Below are positions 41,324-50,804 of a stretch of DNA of 64,000 bases, piece after piece; position 1 is the stretch's first letter, and every line of letters begins with the position of its first letter. Origin of the DNA: Duganella qianjiadongensis (lineage in GTDB: Bacteria > Pseudomonadota > Gammaproteobacteria > Burkholderiales > Burkholderiaceae_D); NCBI RefSeq assembly GCF_009857915.1, contig NZ_WWCM01000003.1, forward strand, positions 248,001 through 312,000, given 5' to 3'. Below the pieces are notes generated by a model. The model searched no databases, was not told the origin of the DNA, and worked only from the letters and a program-made list of their open reading frames with translations. The position numbers were made by a program, and so were the translations under genes.

Positions 41324-42559
41324 ATGAGTGATATGCGGATTAATGGCCAGCGTCTGTGGGATTCGCTGATGGAACTGGCGCAGATAGGGGCTACGGCTAA
41401 AGGTGGCGTGAAACGTCTGGCATTGACGGATCTGGACAAGCAGGGGCGCGACCTCGTAGTACGCTGGGGCCGCGAAGCGGGCATGTCGATCACGGTGGAC
41501 CAGATCGGCAATGTGTTCATGCGCCGCGAAGGACTGAACAATGCGCTGCCGCCGGTGATGACAGGCAGCCATATCGACACCCAGCCTACCGGCGGCAAAT
41601 TCGATGGCAACTACGGCGTGCTGGCGGGGCTGGAAGTGGTGCGGACGCTGAATGATCTGAACATCCGCACGGAAGCGCCCATCGAGGTGGCATTCTGGAC
41701 CAATGAGGAAGGCTCGCGCTTCGTGCCGGTGATGATGGGCTCCGGTGTCTTCTGCGGCGCGTTCACGCTGGAGACAGCCTACGCAGCACGCGATACGGAG
41801 GGAAAGAGCGTAGGCGAGGAACTGGAACGCATAGGCTACAAGGGCGATCAGGTGCCTGGCGACCATCCTATCGGCGCCTATTTCGAGACGCATATCGAGC
41901 AGGGACCAGTGCTGGAAGATGCCGACAAGGTGATCGGCGTGGTGCCGGCGGTGATGGGCCTGTCGTGGTACGACTGCGTGGTCAAAGGCATGGAGGCACA
42001 CGCAGGGCCAACACCTATGGGCTTGCGCAAGGATGCGCTGCAGGTAGCCACCCGCATCATGCAGCAGGTGGTGGCAATAGCCGACCGCTATCCCCCATAT
42101 GGCCGCGGCACGGTAGGCATGGTGCAGGTGTTCCCCAATAGCCGCAATGTGATACCGGGCGAGGTAAAGTTCAGTATCGACCTGCGCAACGTGAACGATG
42201 AACTGCTCAACACCATGCATGAAGAAATGCTGGCATATATCGAGCAGACCCGCAAAGACAGCGGGCTGGAAATTTCCATCGAGCGCGTGTCCTACTATCC
42301 GCCTTGCCCCTTCCATGCCGATTGTGTGGATGCGGTGCGCAAGGCCACGGCCAGGCTGGGCTACTCGACCATGGATGTGGTGTCGGGCGCGGGCCACGAT
42401 GCGATCTACACGGCGCGGCTGGCGCCATCGGGCATGATCTTCGTGCCGTGCAAGGATGGCATCAGCCATAACGAGATCGAGGACGCCAAGGCCGAGCATC
42501 TGGAAGCGGGCTGCAACGTGCTGCTGCACGCCATGCTGGAGCGGGCCCGGATTGCCTGA
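41324..42559 (+). CDS. Beta-ureidopropionase (Zn-dependent M20-type N-carbamoyl-beta-alanine amidohydrolase)
   Basis: A 411-residue enzyme hydrolysing N-carbamoyl-beta-alanine to beta-alanine, CO2 and ammonia. Start ATG 41324 after GGGGAG (7 bp spacing). Metal-ligand motifs of the AmaB/HyuC/AllC group are intact: GSHIDTQPTGGKFDG, FWTNEEGSRF, ETHIEQGP and GAGHDA near the end. It is related to, but distinct from, the allantoate domain encoded at 43890-45653. It closes the reductive pathway, whose amine product is then handled by the genes at 31.6-35.6 kb. The next gene overlaps its end by 8 bp. Confidence 0.93.
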   Translation: MSDMRINGQRLWDSLMELAQIGATAKGGVKRLALTDLDKQGRDLVVRWGREAGMSITVDQIGNVFMRREGLNNALPPVMTGSHIDTQPTGGKFDGNYGVLAGLEVVRTLNDLNIRTEAPIEVAFWTNEEGSRFVPVMMGSGVFCGAFTLETAYAARDTEGKSVGEELERIGYKGDQVPGDHPIGAYFETHIEQGPVLEDADKVIGVVPAVMGLSWYDCVVKGMEAHAGPTPMGLRKDALQVATRIMQQVVAIADRYPPYGRGTVGMVQVFPNSRNVIPGEVKFSIDLRNVNDELLNTMHEEMLAYIEQTRKDSGLEISIERVSYYPPCPFHADCVDAVRKATARLGYSTMDVVSGAGHDAIYTARLAPSGMIFVPCKDGISHNEIEDAKAEHLEAGCNVLLHAMLERARIA

Positions 42560-43919
42560 ACTGCAGCAGCGCTACGCCGAAGGTAAGCATTACCTGCACT
42601 GCGGCGAACTGGCTGCAGCGGAGCAGTGTTTTCTGGATGTGCTGGAGGCGCAGCCGCTGCATGCAGCGGCACGTGCCAATCTCGCCTATCTGAAAGGGCA
42701 GCAAGGTTGTCATGCCGAGGCGGAGTTTCACTACCGTCAGGCGCTGGCGCTGGCCCCTGAGCATGTCCAGCTAAGACAGAACTTCGCCACCCTGCTGTGG
42801 CAGATGAAGCGCTTACCCGAAGCGGAACAACTAGCCCGCGCTGCGCTGGTGGAGGCGCCGGACGATGCGGCCCTGCTCACGCTGCTGGGCGTGATACTGG
42901 CCTGCGGCCAGCGCGAAGCGGAGGCGCAGCAAGCCTACCAGCTGGCCATCGAGGCCGATCCACATTACGCGCGTGCCCGTTTCAATCTGGCGTATCTGCT
43001 GCTAAGGCAGGGCCACTTGCGGGAAGGCTGGCCGCTACTGGCTGCGCGCTGGGAATTCGAAGCGCTGGGTGCAGCTTTCGGCTGCCCGCAATGGCAGGGC
43101 GTATCCCTGCATGGGAAGAGCATCATACTGGCGCTGGAAGCAGGGCAGGGCGATATGATCCAGTTCAGCCGCTATGCCGCATTGCTCAAGCAGCGTGGCG
43201 CACGCACGGTGGCGCTGCTGTGCCAGCCTGCGCTAAAGCGGCTGTTTGCCAGCCTGAATGGAGTCGATCAGGTGTTTGCCATGAACGAGCCTTGCGACGG
43301 CGGGCCATGGGACTACTGGAGTCATCCCATGCATTTACCCGTGTGGTTCGATACCACGCTGGACAACGTTCCTGCCGCCATACCATATCTGGCCAGCGAG
43401 GCGGCACTGGTGGAGTACTGGCAAAGCCGCCTTCCTGCGGCGCGCCTGCGGGTAGGGCTGGTATGGCAGGGTAATCCCGAGTTTGAAAATGATGGCGAGC
43501 GCTCGCTGCCATCGCTGCATACGCTGGCGCCGCTGGCGCAGGTAGCGAATGTGGCCTTGATCAGTTTGCAGCATGGCGTCAGCCGCGCCGGGCTGGGAGA
43601 GCTGGCGCAGCAGATGCAGCTGACCGTGCTGGGCGACCAGCTGCGTGACTTTGCCGATACGGCAGCGATACTGAGCCAGTGCGATCTGCTGATCAGCGTC
43701 GATACGGCAGCAGCCCACCTGGCCGGTGCGCTGGGCGTGCCTTGCTGGCTGCTGCTGCCTGATTATTGTTGCGACTGGCGCTGGCTGACGCAGCGTAGCG
43801 ATAGCCCGTGGTATCCCTCCATGCGGCTGTTCCGCCAGCCTGCCGGAGGGCAGACGTGGCGGCCAGTAGTGGAGCAGCTAAGGGATGCGTTAATGGTACT
43901 GGCGCAGGAAGTCCAGTAG
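42552..43919 (+). CDS. TPR protein with glycosyltransferase-like C-terminal domain
   Basis: A ~455-residue protein. Residues ~1-170 are tetratricopeptide repeats (GKHYLHCGELAAAEQCFLDV, then AEFHYRQALALAPEHVQLRQ, and others). The rest resembles a family 9-type (heptosyltransferase-like) glycosyltransferase: LALEAGQGDMIQFSRYAALL, RVGLVWQGNPEFENDGERSL and DLLISVDTAAAHLAGALG. Such proteins are often O-GlcNAc-transferase-like or of unknown role. I suggest TTG 42552 (overlapping the previous stop, with GGAG upstream); the longer frame from 42456 looks unlike protein. It seems unrelated to pyrimidine use. Its last 30 bp overlap the convergent uraD-allC gene. Confidence 0.72.
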   Translation: MPELQQRYAEGKHYLHCGELAAAEQCFLDVLEAQPLHAAARANLAYLKGQQGCHAEAEFHYRQALALAPEHVQLRQNFATLLWQMKRLPEAEQLARAALVEAPDDAALLTLLGVILACGQREAEAQQAYQLAIEADPHYARARFNLAYLLLRQGHLREGWPLLAARWEFEALGAAFGCPQWQGVSLHGKSIILALEAGQGDMIQFSRYAALLKQRGARTVALLCQPALKRLFASLNGVDQVFAMNEPCDGGPWDYWSHPMHLPVWFDTTLDNVPAAIPYLASEAALVEYWQSRLPAARLRVGLVWQGNPEFENDGERSLPSLHTLAPLAQVANVALISLQHGVSRAGLGELAQQMQLTVLGDQLRDFADTAAILSQCDLLISVDTAAAHLAGALGVPCWLLLPDYCCDWRWLTQRSDSPWYPSMRLFRQPAGGQTWRPVVEQLRDALMVLAQEVQ

Positions 43920-45653
43920 TACGCAGGCTGCGAGATCGGCATCGTCGGCCGTCATGGTTTCCAGCGGATTGTGGCTGATGCCGCCGTTGCCGCAACGCGT
44001 GAACAGCATGGCCACGTCGGTGATGGCTGCCATGGCCATGGCGTCATGCCCTGCACCAGATAGCAGATCGAAGCGCGGCAAACCCGCACGTTCAACCGCC
44101 GCACCCAGTTGCTGCATCAGGCGCGGTGCGCACGGCACAGCCGCCACATCGACTATCGGCTCCAGCGTAAATTCGATCTGGCGCTGCTCGCAGATGCGCG
44201 CTATGCCCTGCTGGATGTCGTTGACGGCAGCCAGCCGCACGGCATCGTCTGCCGCGCGGATGTCGAGCGACAGACGGCAGGCGCCGGGCACTACGTTGAC
44301 GGAGCCGCCCGGTACCTGCAACTGGCCCACGGTGCCTACCAGTGCCAGCGCCTGCGTGCAGCGCTGTTCCACCAGCAGCACGATTTCGGCCGCCGCTGCT
44401 GCTGCATCCTTGCGCATATTCATAGGCGTGGTGCCAGCGTGGCTGGCTAGCCCGGTCAGTTCCACCAGATAGCGCGAGCTGCCGGCGATGGCGGTGACCA
44501 CGCCCAGCGGCAGGTCGCGTTCCAGTAGCACAGGGCCCTGTTCGATATGCACTTCCACAAACGCCAGCAGCCGGGCCGGATCGCGTGCGATGGCGGCAAT
44601 GGCGTTGACGTCGTGGCCGGCGCCGCTGATCGCTGCGCGCATGCTGATGCCATCGGCATCGGTCTGGTCCAGCAGGGCGGTATCGAAGTGGCCCGTGATG
44701 GCATTGCTGCCCAAGAAAGTGCTGCGGAAGCGCACGCCCTCTTCTTCGGCAAAGCCGACCACTTCGAGGTGGTAGGGCAGGCGCTCGCCGCGCTGGTGCA
44801 GGTGCCGGACCACGGCGATGGGCAGCAGAATGCCGAGCCGGCCGTCGTATTTTCCGCCGTTGCGCACGGTGTCGTAGTGCGAGCCCGTCATCAGGGTGGG
44901 CGCTGCGGCATCGGCAGCGCGGTACACGCCGACCACATTGCCGACGGCGTCGATGTGCGCCTCCATGCCGGCCTGCTGCATCCATGCCAGCAGCTGGGCA
45001 GCGGTCTGCTGATGGGCCGGAGTCAGGTAGGCACAGGTCAGGTCGAAATCCTTGCCTTCGCTGTTGTCAGCGTCGCTGATAGCGCCTATCTGTTCGCTCC
45101 ACTGCATGATCTGCGGGCCGAACGCCAGCGATATGCCCAGCAGATCGTTGATGCGCAGTTCGGCGATGCGTTTAATCTGGCGCAGGCATTCGGCTATCTC
45201 GTCGGCGCGCTGGTTTTTCAGACGGCGGCTGAAGGTGGCGATGATGGCGCGCCGCGTCAGCCCCTGTCCATCCGGACCTTTGACGGCCAGGATGAAGGGG
45301 AAGCCGAAGCGGGCGTTGTAATCGGCATTGAGCTGGTGCAGGGTGGCGAATTCTTCGGCACTGCACAGGTGCAGGCCCGATTTGGCCTGTTCGTGGGTGG
45401 ATTCTGCCGTGAGCTGGCCGCTGATGGCGGCTTTGCCTGCCAGTTCGGGGTGGGCACGGATCAGTCCTAGCTGTTCGTCCAGCGTAGCGCTGCTGACGAC
45501 GGCCTGCATGGCCTGCTTCAGTGCGATGACGCTGGCAAACGGGCGCGCAGCGGCAGCCCGCTCCGGTATCCATGGCGAGTGTTCGTAAATGCCGTGCAGG
45601 CGGTCGACAAAGGTGGCGCTGTCGCAGCTATTGAGTTCGGAGAGTGTGGTCAT
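43890..45653 (-). CDS. Fused OHCU decarboxylase / allantoate amidohydrolase
   Basis: A 587-residue fusion. Residues ~1-165 are 2-oxo-4-hydroxy-4-carboxy-5-ureidoimidazoline decarboxylase (UraD): catalytic His in IRAHPELAGKAA and the Glu of STHEQAKSGL. Residues ~180-587 are an M20-type allantoate amidohydrolase (AllC): metal motifs LMTGSHYDTVRNGGKYDG, GFAEEEGVRFRST and VEVHIEQGP, with the dimer/substrate His in GLASHAGTTPMNMRKD. One polypeptide would thus do the last step to allantoin and, after allantoinase, the opening of allantoate. Neither allantoinase nor the hydroxyisourate hydrolase is in the window. It lies downstream of, and in line with, the lysR gene. Confidence 0.93.
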   Translation of the reverse strand: MTTLSELNSCDSATFVDRLHGIYEHSPWIPERAAAARPFASVIALKQAMQAVVSSATLDEQLGLIRAHPELAGKAAISGQLTAESTHEQAKSGLHLCSAEEFATLHQLNADYNARFGFPFILAVKGPDGQGLTRRAIIATFSRRLKNQRADEIAECLRQIKRIAELRINDLLGISLAFGPQIMQWSEQIGAISDADNSEGKDFDLTCAYLTPAHQQTAAQLLAWMQQAGMEAHIDAVGNVVGVYRAADAAAPTLMTGSHYDTVRNGGKYDGRLGILLPIAVVRHLHQRGERLPYHLEVVGFAEEEGVRFRSTFLGSNAITGHFDTALLDQTDADGISMRAAISGAGHDVNAIAAIARDPARLLAFVEVHIEQGPVLLERDLPLGVVTAIAGSSRYLVELTGLASHAGTTPMNMRKDAAAAAAEIVLLVEQRCTQALALVGTVGQLQVPGGSVNVVPGACRLSLDIRAADDAVRLAAVNDIQQGIARICEQRQIEFTLEPIVDVAAVPCAPRLMQQLGAAVERAGLPRFDLLSGAGHDAMAMAAITDVAMLFTRCGNGGISHNPLETMTADDADLAACVLLDFLRQYH

Positions 45654-45720
45654 AGCCTAGTGTAGCCTTTCCTTGCTGCGCCGGTATATGCGTACCTGCC
45701 TAGAGTTTATAAGCCTGTGC

Positions 45721-46656
45721 TTACTTCACCAGCGACTTGGCTGCTGCCGCCACCTGCTCGCGCAGCCATTTGTGTTCGGGCGCCTGATGCACGCGCTCGT
45801 GCCACAGCTGGTAGAAGCGCATGGCGGGGAATTTGACCGGCACCGCAAAGCTTTTTAGCGGCATGCTGCGCTCGTAGAAGCGCACGAACTGGCGCCCCGT
45901 CGTCAGCACCAGATCGGTCTGGGTCAGCATGTAGGGGATCAGGCCGAAGTAGGCCGATTCCACTGCCACATTGCGCTGCAGGCCTTGCGTCTCAAGGTAG
46001 GTGTCGATCACGCCCTGATAGCCGGGCAGCATCTGGGTGGGTGCCACGTGGGGCAGGGCCAGATAGTCGTTGAGCGTCATGGCGTCGCTGGCGGTGCGCA
46101 GCGCATACGGACAGTCGGCCCGCATCACGCAGATGATGGGGTCTTCGAACAGCTTGGACATGTGCAGGTGAGCCGGCGGTTCGTCCCAGTTGGCGATCAC
46201 CAGATCCATGTCGCCATCGGACAGCAGGCGCACGTAGTCCACGCCGGGACCGAGGCTGTGGATTTTTACCCGGCTGTTGGGCGAACCACGCCGCAGCAGG
46301 GCCACCAGATTGGGCAGGAACTGGCTATCGAGATAGTCAGGCGCGGCGATGTGGAAGGTGCGCGCTTCGTTCTGCGGCTGGAAGGGCTGCTTTTTCAGGA
46401 ACAGGTTTTCCGTCTCGTCGAGTATGCGCTTGGCCGGCGCCAGCAGGCTCTCGCCGTGCTGGGTGGGGACCATGCCGCGCGCGCCGCGCACCAGCAAGGG
46501 ATCGCCTGTCAGTTCGCGCAGTTTGCGCAGCGAAGCCGAGATGGAGGGCTGCGGCTGATTGAGTTTGAGCGCAACGCGCGAAACGTTTTTCTCCACCAGC
46601 AGCAGGTAGAGTATGCGGATCAGGTGCAGATCCAGATGTTGCGGCAGTGCGGCCAT
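45721..46656 (-). CDS. LysR-family regulator of the purine catabolism genes
   Basis: A 311-residue LysR protein: HTH LIRILYLLLVEKNVSRVALK, then NQPQPSISASLRKLREL, and a two-lobed effector domain from about residue 90 (FHIAAPDYLDSQFLPNLVAL). It is divergent from puuD across 138 bp and lies 67 bp upstream of the uraD-allC gene on the same strand. This position fits control of both by a urate-pathway compound; the effector is unknown. Confidence 0.88.
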   Translation of the reverse strand: MAALPQHLDLHLIRILYLLLVEKNVSRVALKLNQPQPSISASLRKLRELTGDPLLVRGARGMVPTQHGESLLAPAKRILDETENLFLKKQPFQPQNEARTFHIAAPDYLDSQFLPNLVALLRRGSPNSRVKIHSLGPGVDYVRLLSDGDMDLVIANWDEPPAHLHMSKLFEDPIICVMRADCPYALRTASDAMTLNDYLALPHVAPTQMLPGYQGVIDTYLETQGLQRNVAVESAYFGLIPYMLTQTDLVLTTGRQFVRFYERSMPLKSFAVPVKFPAMRFYQLWHERVHQAPEHKWLREQVAAAAKSLVK

Positions 46657-46794
46657 GGGCGTAATTCTGAGGGCGTAAGCGAGATTGTTATACCGGATTG
46701 GATATGTTTAATATACTCTAATGTTCATGTGGCCGTCAGTAAATCCGTTTATCTTCTGTAAATTAGCCACAGTACGTTTAACTGAAAAGCACCC

Positions 46795-48009
46795 ATGGAA
46801 CTTATCGACTATCTGATCCCGTATGGCCTCGAGTGGCTGAATCTGATCGTGCGCTGGCTGCACGTCATCACCGGCATTGCATGGATAGGCGCGTCGTTCT
46901 ATTTCGTGTGGTTAGATAACTCGATCCGCCCGCCGGCAGCGGGTTCCGAACTGGCCAGGAAAGGCGTGTCGGGCGAATTGTGGGCGGTGCACGGGGGCGG
47001 CTTCTACAACCCGCAAAAATATCTGGTGGCGCCGGCCGAACTGCCCAAGGAACTGCACTGGTTCAAATGGGAGGCTTACACCACCTGGCTGTCCGGCATA
47101 GCGCTGCTGACCATCGCCTATTACTGCAATGCGCAGGCCATGCTGGTCGATAAATCGGTGGCGGACCTGAGCAGCCTGCAAGCCATAGGCATAGGCGTGG
47201 GCACGCTGGTGGTGGGCTGGACGGTGTACGACCTGCTGTGCCGCTCGCCGCTGGGCAAGCATGATCTGTGGTTCGGCATCGTGATTTTTGTGCTGATCGT
47301 GGCGGCGGCCTATGGTTTGACCCATGTACTGAGCGGCCGCGCCGCCTACATCCACGTGGGTGCGCTGATCGGCACCATCATGGTGGGCAATGTACTGATG
47401 CTGATTATCCCGGGCCAGCGCAAGATGGTGGAGGCCATGTCGGCTGGCCGCCTGCCTGACCCTGTGCATGGCCAGAAGGCCAAGCAGCGCAGCGTGCACA
47501 ATAACTACTTCACGCTGCCCGTGCTGTTCATCATGATCAGCAACCACTACGCCATGACGTATCGTCACGAGCAGGCCTGGCTGGTGCTGGCCTTTATCAT
47601 GGCCGCCGGCGTGAGCATCCGTCACTTCTTCAACCTGCGTCACAAAGGGCGGGTGGAGTGGCGCTATCCGCTGCTGGGGGTAGCCCTGCTGCTGGCAGTG
47701 GCGGTGGCGATTGCGCCGGCCCGTCCGAAAGCTGTGGCGGTGGCCGATCCGGCTGCGCAGATGAACAAGGTGGCGGCTATTGTGGCGCAGCGCTGCGTGG
47801 CCTGCCATTCGGCCCATCCTACCCAGCCGGGCTTCGCCACGGCGCCGGCCGGAGTGGCGCTGGACCAGCCGGAGCAGATACGCCAGAACGCGGAAAAAAT
47901 CTACAAGCAGGCGGTGCAGCTTAAAGCCATGCCGCTGGCTAACCTGACCAATATGACCGAGGCTGAACGGGCGCAGATTGCGCTGTGGTTCGAGTCCGGT
48001 GCCAAGTGA
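46795..48009 (+). CDS. puuD: Urate hydroxylase PuuD
   Basis: A 404-residue membrane enzyme oxidising urate to 5-hydroxyisourate. It opens with LEWLNLIVRWLHVITGIAWIG and AVHGGGFYNPQKYLVAP, both typical of PuuD (DUF989), with about eight membrane segments to residue ~310. A C-terminal cytochrome c domain carries CVACHSAHP and the likely axial Met in KAMPLANLTNMTEAER. Electrons would go to the respiratory chain instead of to oxygen, as described for this family. It shares its promoter region with the LysR gene, and an M20 hydrolase gene follows 10 bp later. Confidence 0.94.
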   Translation: MELIDYLIPYGLEWLNLIVRWLHVITGIAWIGASFYFVWLDNSIRPPAAGSELARKGVSGELWAVHGGGFYNPQKYLVAPAELPKELHWFKWEAYTTWLSGIALLTIAYYCNAQAMLVDKSVADLSSLQAIGIGVGTLVVGWTVYDLLCRSPLGKHDLWFGIVIFVLIVAAAYGLTHVLSGRAAYIHVGALIGTIMVGNVLMLIIPGQRKMVEAMSAGRLPDPVHGQKAKQRSVHNNYFTLPVLFIMISNHYAMTYRHEQAWLVLAFIMAAGVSIRHFFNLRHKGRVEWRYPLLGVALLLAVAVAIAPARPKAVAVADPAAQMNKVAAIVAQRCVACHSAHPTQPGFATAPAGVALDQPEQIRQNAEKIYKQAVQLKAMPLANLTNMTEAERAQIALWFESGAK

Positions 48010-48019
48010 GAGTCCCACC

Positions 48020-49258
48020 ATGAGCAACCCTAAACAGCAACTGGCGCAATGGATCGATGCGCATTTCGATGAAGAAGTGGGCGTGCTGCAGCAGCTGCTG
48101 CGCGTGCCGACCGACACGCCGCCCGGTAACAACGCACCCCATGCGGAAATGGTGGCGCAGCTGGTCGCTGCCTACGGCTGGAACGCCGAGCAGCACGCCG
48201 TGCCTGCCCAGCAGGTGCACGACTACGGCATGCAGAGCATCACCAACCTGATCGTGCGCCGCCCCTACAGCGCGGAGGGCCCGACGCTGGCGCTCAACGC
48301 GCACGGCGATGTGGTGCCGCCCGGCGATAACTGGACTTATCCGCCGTATGGCGGCGTGGTGGAAAACGGCTATATCTATGGCCGTGCGGCCGCCGTGTCG
48401 AAGTGCGATTTCGCCACCTATATCTTTGCCACCCGCGCGCTGGAAGCACTCGGTATGCCGCTCAAGGGCAAGCTGGAACTGCACTTCACCTACGATGAAG
48501 AATTCGGCGGCCTGCTCGGGCCGGGCTGGCTGCTGGAGCAGAAGCTGACCAAGCCGGATTACGTGATCGCGGCGGGCTTCAGCTATAACATCGTCACGGC
48601 GCACAATGCCTGCCTTCAGCTGGAGATCACCGTGCACGGCAAGTCCGGCCATGGCGCCATGCCGGAAACGGGACATGACGCTTTGCAGGCAGCCACGCGC
48701 ATCCTGAATGCGATCTACGACCAGCTGCCGGAACTGAAAAAAATCAAATCCAGAGTGCCCGGCATCGACAGCCCGACCATGCTGGTGGGCCGTATCGATG
48801 GCGGCACCAACACCAATGTGGTGCCCGGTAAAGTAGTGCTGAAGATGGACCGCCGCATGATACCGGAAGAAGATCCGGTGCAGGTGGAAGCACAGGTGCG
48901 TGCACTGATCGAACAGGCCGTGCAGGGGCTGCCCGGCATCCATATCGAGATCAAGCGTCTGCTGCTGTCGCACGCGCTGCGCGAACTGCCCGGCACGGCC
49001 ACGCTGGTCAGCAGCCTGCAGCAGAATGCGCTGGAAGTCCTGGGCGAGAAAATTCCGGCTCAGGGCACGCCGCTATACGCCGATGCGCGGCTGTATGGCG
49101 AACACGGAATTCCTGCCGTGCTGTATGGCGCCGGTCCGCGCACGGTGCCGGAATCGAATGCCAAGAAGGCCGATGAAAAGCTGCTGCTGGAAGACCTGCG
49201 CAAGGCAACCAAGGTGGTGGCCTTCACCCTGCTCGACCTGCTGGCGCCTTCACCTTAA
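48020..49258 (+). CDS. M20-family hydrolase (ArgE/DapE-like), purine cluster
   Basis: A 412-residue metallohydrolase starting at ATG 48020, 10 bp after the puuD stop. The metal motifs are LALNAHGDVVPPGDNW, YGRAAAVSKCDFATYI and LHFTYDEEFGG, with the dimerisation lobe beginning VHGKSGHGAMPETG. Its position in an operon with puuD suggests a ureide or acylated purine breakdown product as substrate, but general deacetylase or peptidase activity is equally possible. It overlaps the next convergent gene by 9 bp. Confidence 0.8.
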   Translation: MSNPKQQLAQWIDAHFDEEVGVLQQLLRVPTDTPPGNNAPHAEMVAQLVAAYGWNAEQHAVPAQQVHDYGMQSITNLIVRRPYSAEGPTLALNAHGDVVPPGDNWTYPPYGGVVENGYIYGRAAAVSKCDFATYIFATRALEALGMPLKGKLELHFTYDEEFGGLLGPGWLLEQKLTKPDYVIAAGFSYNIVTAHNACLQLEITVHGKSGHGAMPETGHDALQAATRILNAIYDQLPELKKIKSRVPGIDSPTMLVGRIDGGTNTNVVPGKVVLKMDRRMIPEEDPVQVEAQVRALIEQAVQGLPGIHIEIKRLLLSHALRELPGTATLVSSLQQNALEVLGEKIPAQGTPLYADARLYGEHGIPAVLYGAGPRTVPESNAKKADEKLLLEDLRKATKVVAFTLLDLLAPSP

Positions 49259-49969
49259 GTCGTAGTAGGTCCGGCGCAGTTGCGCCGGTATTCCGCGCGC
49301 CTGCATGCGTCTGGCCGTCTCAAGCAGCGGCTGGGCTAGTGCGGCGTGCTTGCCGTGCAGGTAGAGATACAGCGGCAGGTCTTCTATCGAATCGCTGGTG
49401 TAGCCCTGCTCGAGCAGTTGGTGCGCGTCGCCAGTCAGTCCGCCCACATCAAATACGCAGGCCTCGCTGCGCCGCGCCAGCACCACCTGCAGGCAGGCGT
49501 CCTCGCTCTGTACATCGTGCAGTTGCAGCGCAGGCAGCAGCGCCTCAAGCCGCTGCTGGTACAGGAATATCCCGCGTTTGTAACTGACCGTACGGGCAAA
49601 GTAGGTAAGAGATTGCCAGCTACTGATGCTGAACCGGGTACGCGTGAAGATGCGGGTCTGGACGACATTAAAGGGTTCTTCTACCCGCACGTAGTCAGGG
49701 TGCTTCATGCCGTAGCCTTTTACCCGGCCGATTTCGCCATCGAGCTTGCCGATCGCAAGTAAGGCCTCGGAGCGGCGCCCGGGATAGCTGCGCAGAACAC
49801 AGTGCAGTTTATTTTCGGCACACAGCTGGCGCAGGTAATCGCGTGCGTAGTGGAAGGAGGCGGAGTTAGCATCGTGCGTGGTGCCGAACACCAGTTCTGT
49901 CTGCGCGTGAGCCAGTGCCGACGCTCCCAGCAGGATAGTCGCAAGCGGCACGGCGGAGAAACGCAGCAT
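49250..49969 (-). CDS. Periplasmic solute-binding-like protein, small
   Basis: A 239-residue exported protein. The signal peptide is LRFSAVPLATILLGASALAHA. GAGG lies 5 bp before ATG 49969, which I prefer to the GTG six bases earlier. The mature part looks like a short SBP_bac_3-type domain (LVFGTTHDANSASFHYARDY start; RSEALLAIGKLDGEIGRV; DVQSEDACLQVVLARRSEAC in the second lobe). No transport genes adjoin. It is comparable to the 323-1222 protein in kind, not in close sequence. Role unknown. Confidence 0.62.
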   Translation of the reverse strand: MLRFSAVPLATILLGASALAHAQTELVFGTTHDANSASFHYARDYLRQLCAENKLHCVLRSYPGRRSEALLAIGKLDGEIGRVKGYGMKHPDYVRVEEPFNVVQTRIFTRTRFSISSWQSLTYFARTVSYKRGIFLYQQRLEALLPALQLHDVQSEDACLQVVLARRSEACVFDVGGLTGDAHQLLEQGYTSDSIEDLPLYLYLHGKHAALAQPLLETARRMQARGIPAQLRRTYYDLR

Positions 49970-50088
49970 GGGCACCTCGTCGTTGGAATCGGCTCGATAG
50001 ATTTACGCCAAAAGTAAAACTATTCATTTGATGAATTATAGGCTGGGCGGTAAGCTGATGGCTGTTTAGAACAGATGCCGGAAGCGAA

Positions 50089-50793
50089 ATGGGACAAATT
50101 CATCTGGTGCGCCACGGGCAGGCCTCGTTCGGCAGCGCTAATTACGACCAGTTGTCGACGCTGGGTTACGAGCAGTCACGCCTGCTGGGGCAGTGGTACG
50201 CCAGCCGCAAACAGACGTTTCACCGCGTGATCGTGGGCGGCATGGAGCGCCACCAGCAGACGGCCGAAGCCTGTCTGGCCGAATTGCCCAAGACATTGCT
50301 GCCGGAAGGGGAATGGCAGCATGATCCGGGCTTTGCCGAATTCGACCACCATCAGGTGATGTTGCGCCATTGCCCGGAGTTTGGCGATCTGGCTGTGTTC
50401 AAGCAGATGATGGCGCGTCACGAGCAGCCCCAGCGCGCGCTCGAGCATATCTTCCGCGCGGCCGTGCAGCGCTGGATGAGCGGCTGGCATGATGACGATT
50501 ACAGCGAGACCTGGCCAGCCTTCCGCCGCCGCACTATCGCTGCGCTGGAGCGGCTCGATGGCGAGCATAGCAAGCAGAGCACCATCGTGTTTACTTCGGG
50601 CGGCGTGATCGCGACGCTGATGCAGCATCTGCTAGGCCTGCAGGATTATCAGGTGATGGAGATGATGTGGACGCTGGTGAACGGATCGGTGACCAAGCTG
50701 CTGCAGCGGCCGGGAGAATTCGGCGTCAGCTATCTGAATAACTATGCCCACCTCGAATGGCTAGGGCCACCGGGCACTGTCACCTACCGCTAG
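50089..50793 (+). CDS. Histidine phosphatase family protein
   Basis: A 234-residue protein of the phosphoglycerate-mutase-like histidine phosphatase group. The catalytic histidine is in the N-terminal [13 protein letters not shown], the second His/Glu region in [19 protein letters not shown] and the closing His-equivalent region [13 protein letters not shown], where the usual GH is replaced by GG. That change at the expected second catalytic His makes the activity less certain. It is followed by an acyl-CoA dehydrogenase gene with 11 bp between, so both may be co-transcribed. Confidence 0.85.
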   Translation: MGQIHLVRHGQASFGSANYDQLSTLGYEQSRLLGQWYASRKQTFHRVIVGGMERHQQTAEACLAELPKTLLPEGEWQHDPGFAEFDHHQVMLRHCPEFGDLAVFKQMMARHEQPQRALEHIFRAAVQRWMSGWHDDDYSETWPAFRRRTIAALERLDGEHSKQSTIVFTSGGVIATLMQHLLGLQDYQVMEMMWTLVNGSVTKLLQRPGEFGVSYLNNYAHLEWLGPPGTVTYR

Positions 50794-50804
50794 AGGATAG
50801 CCGC

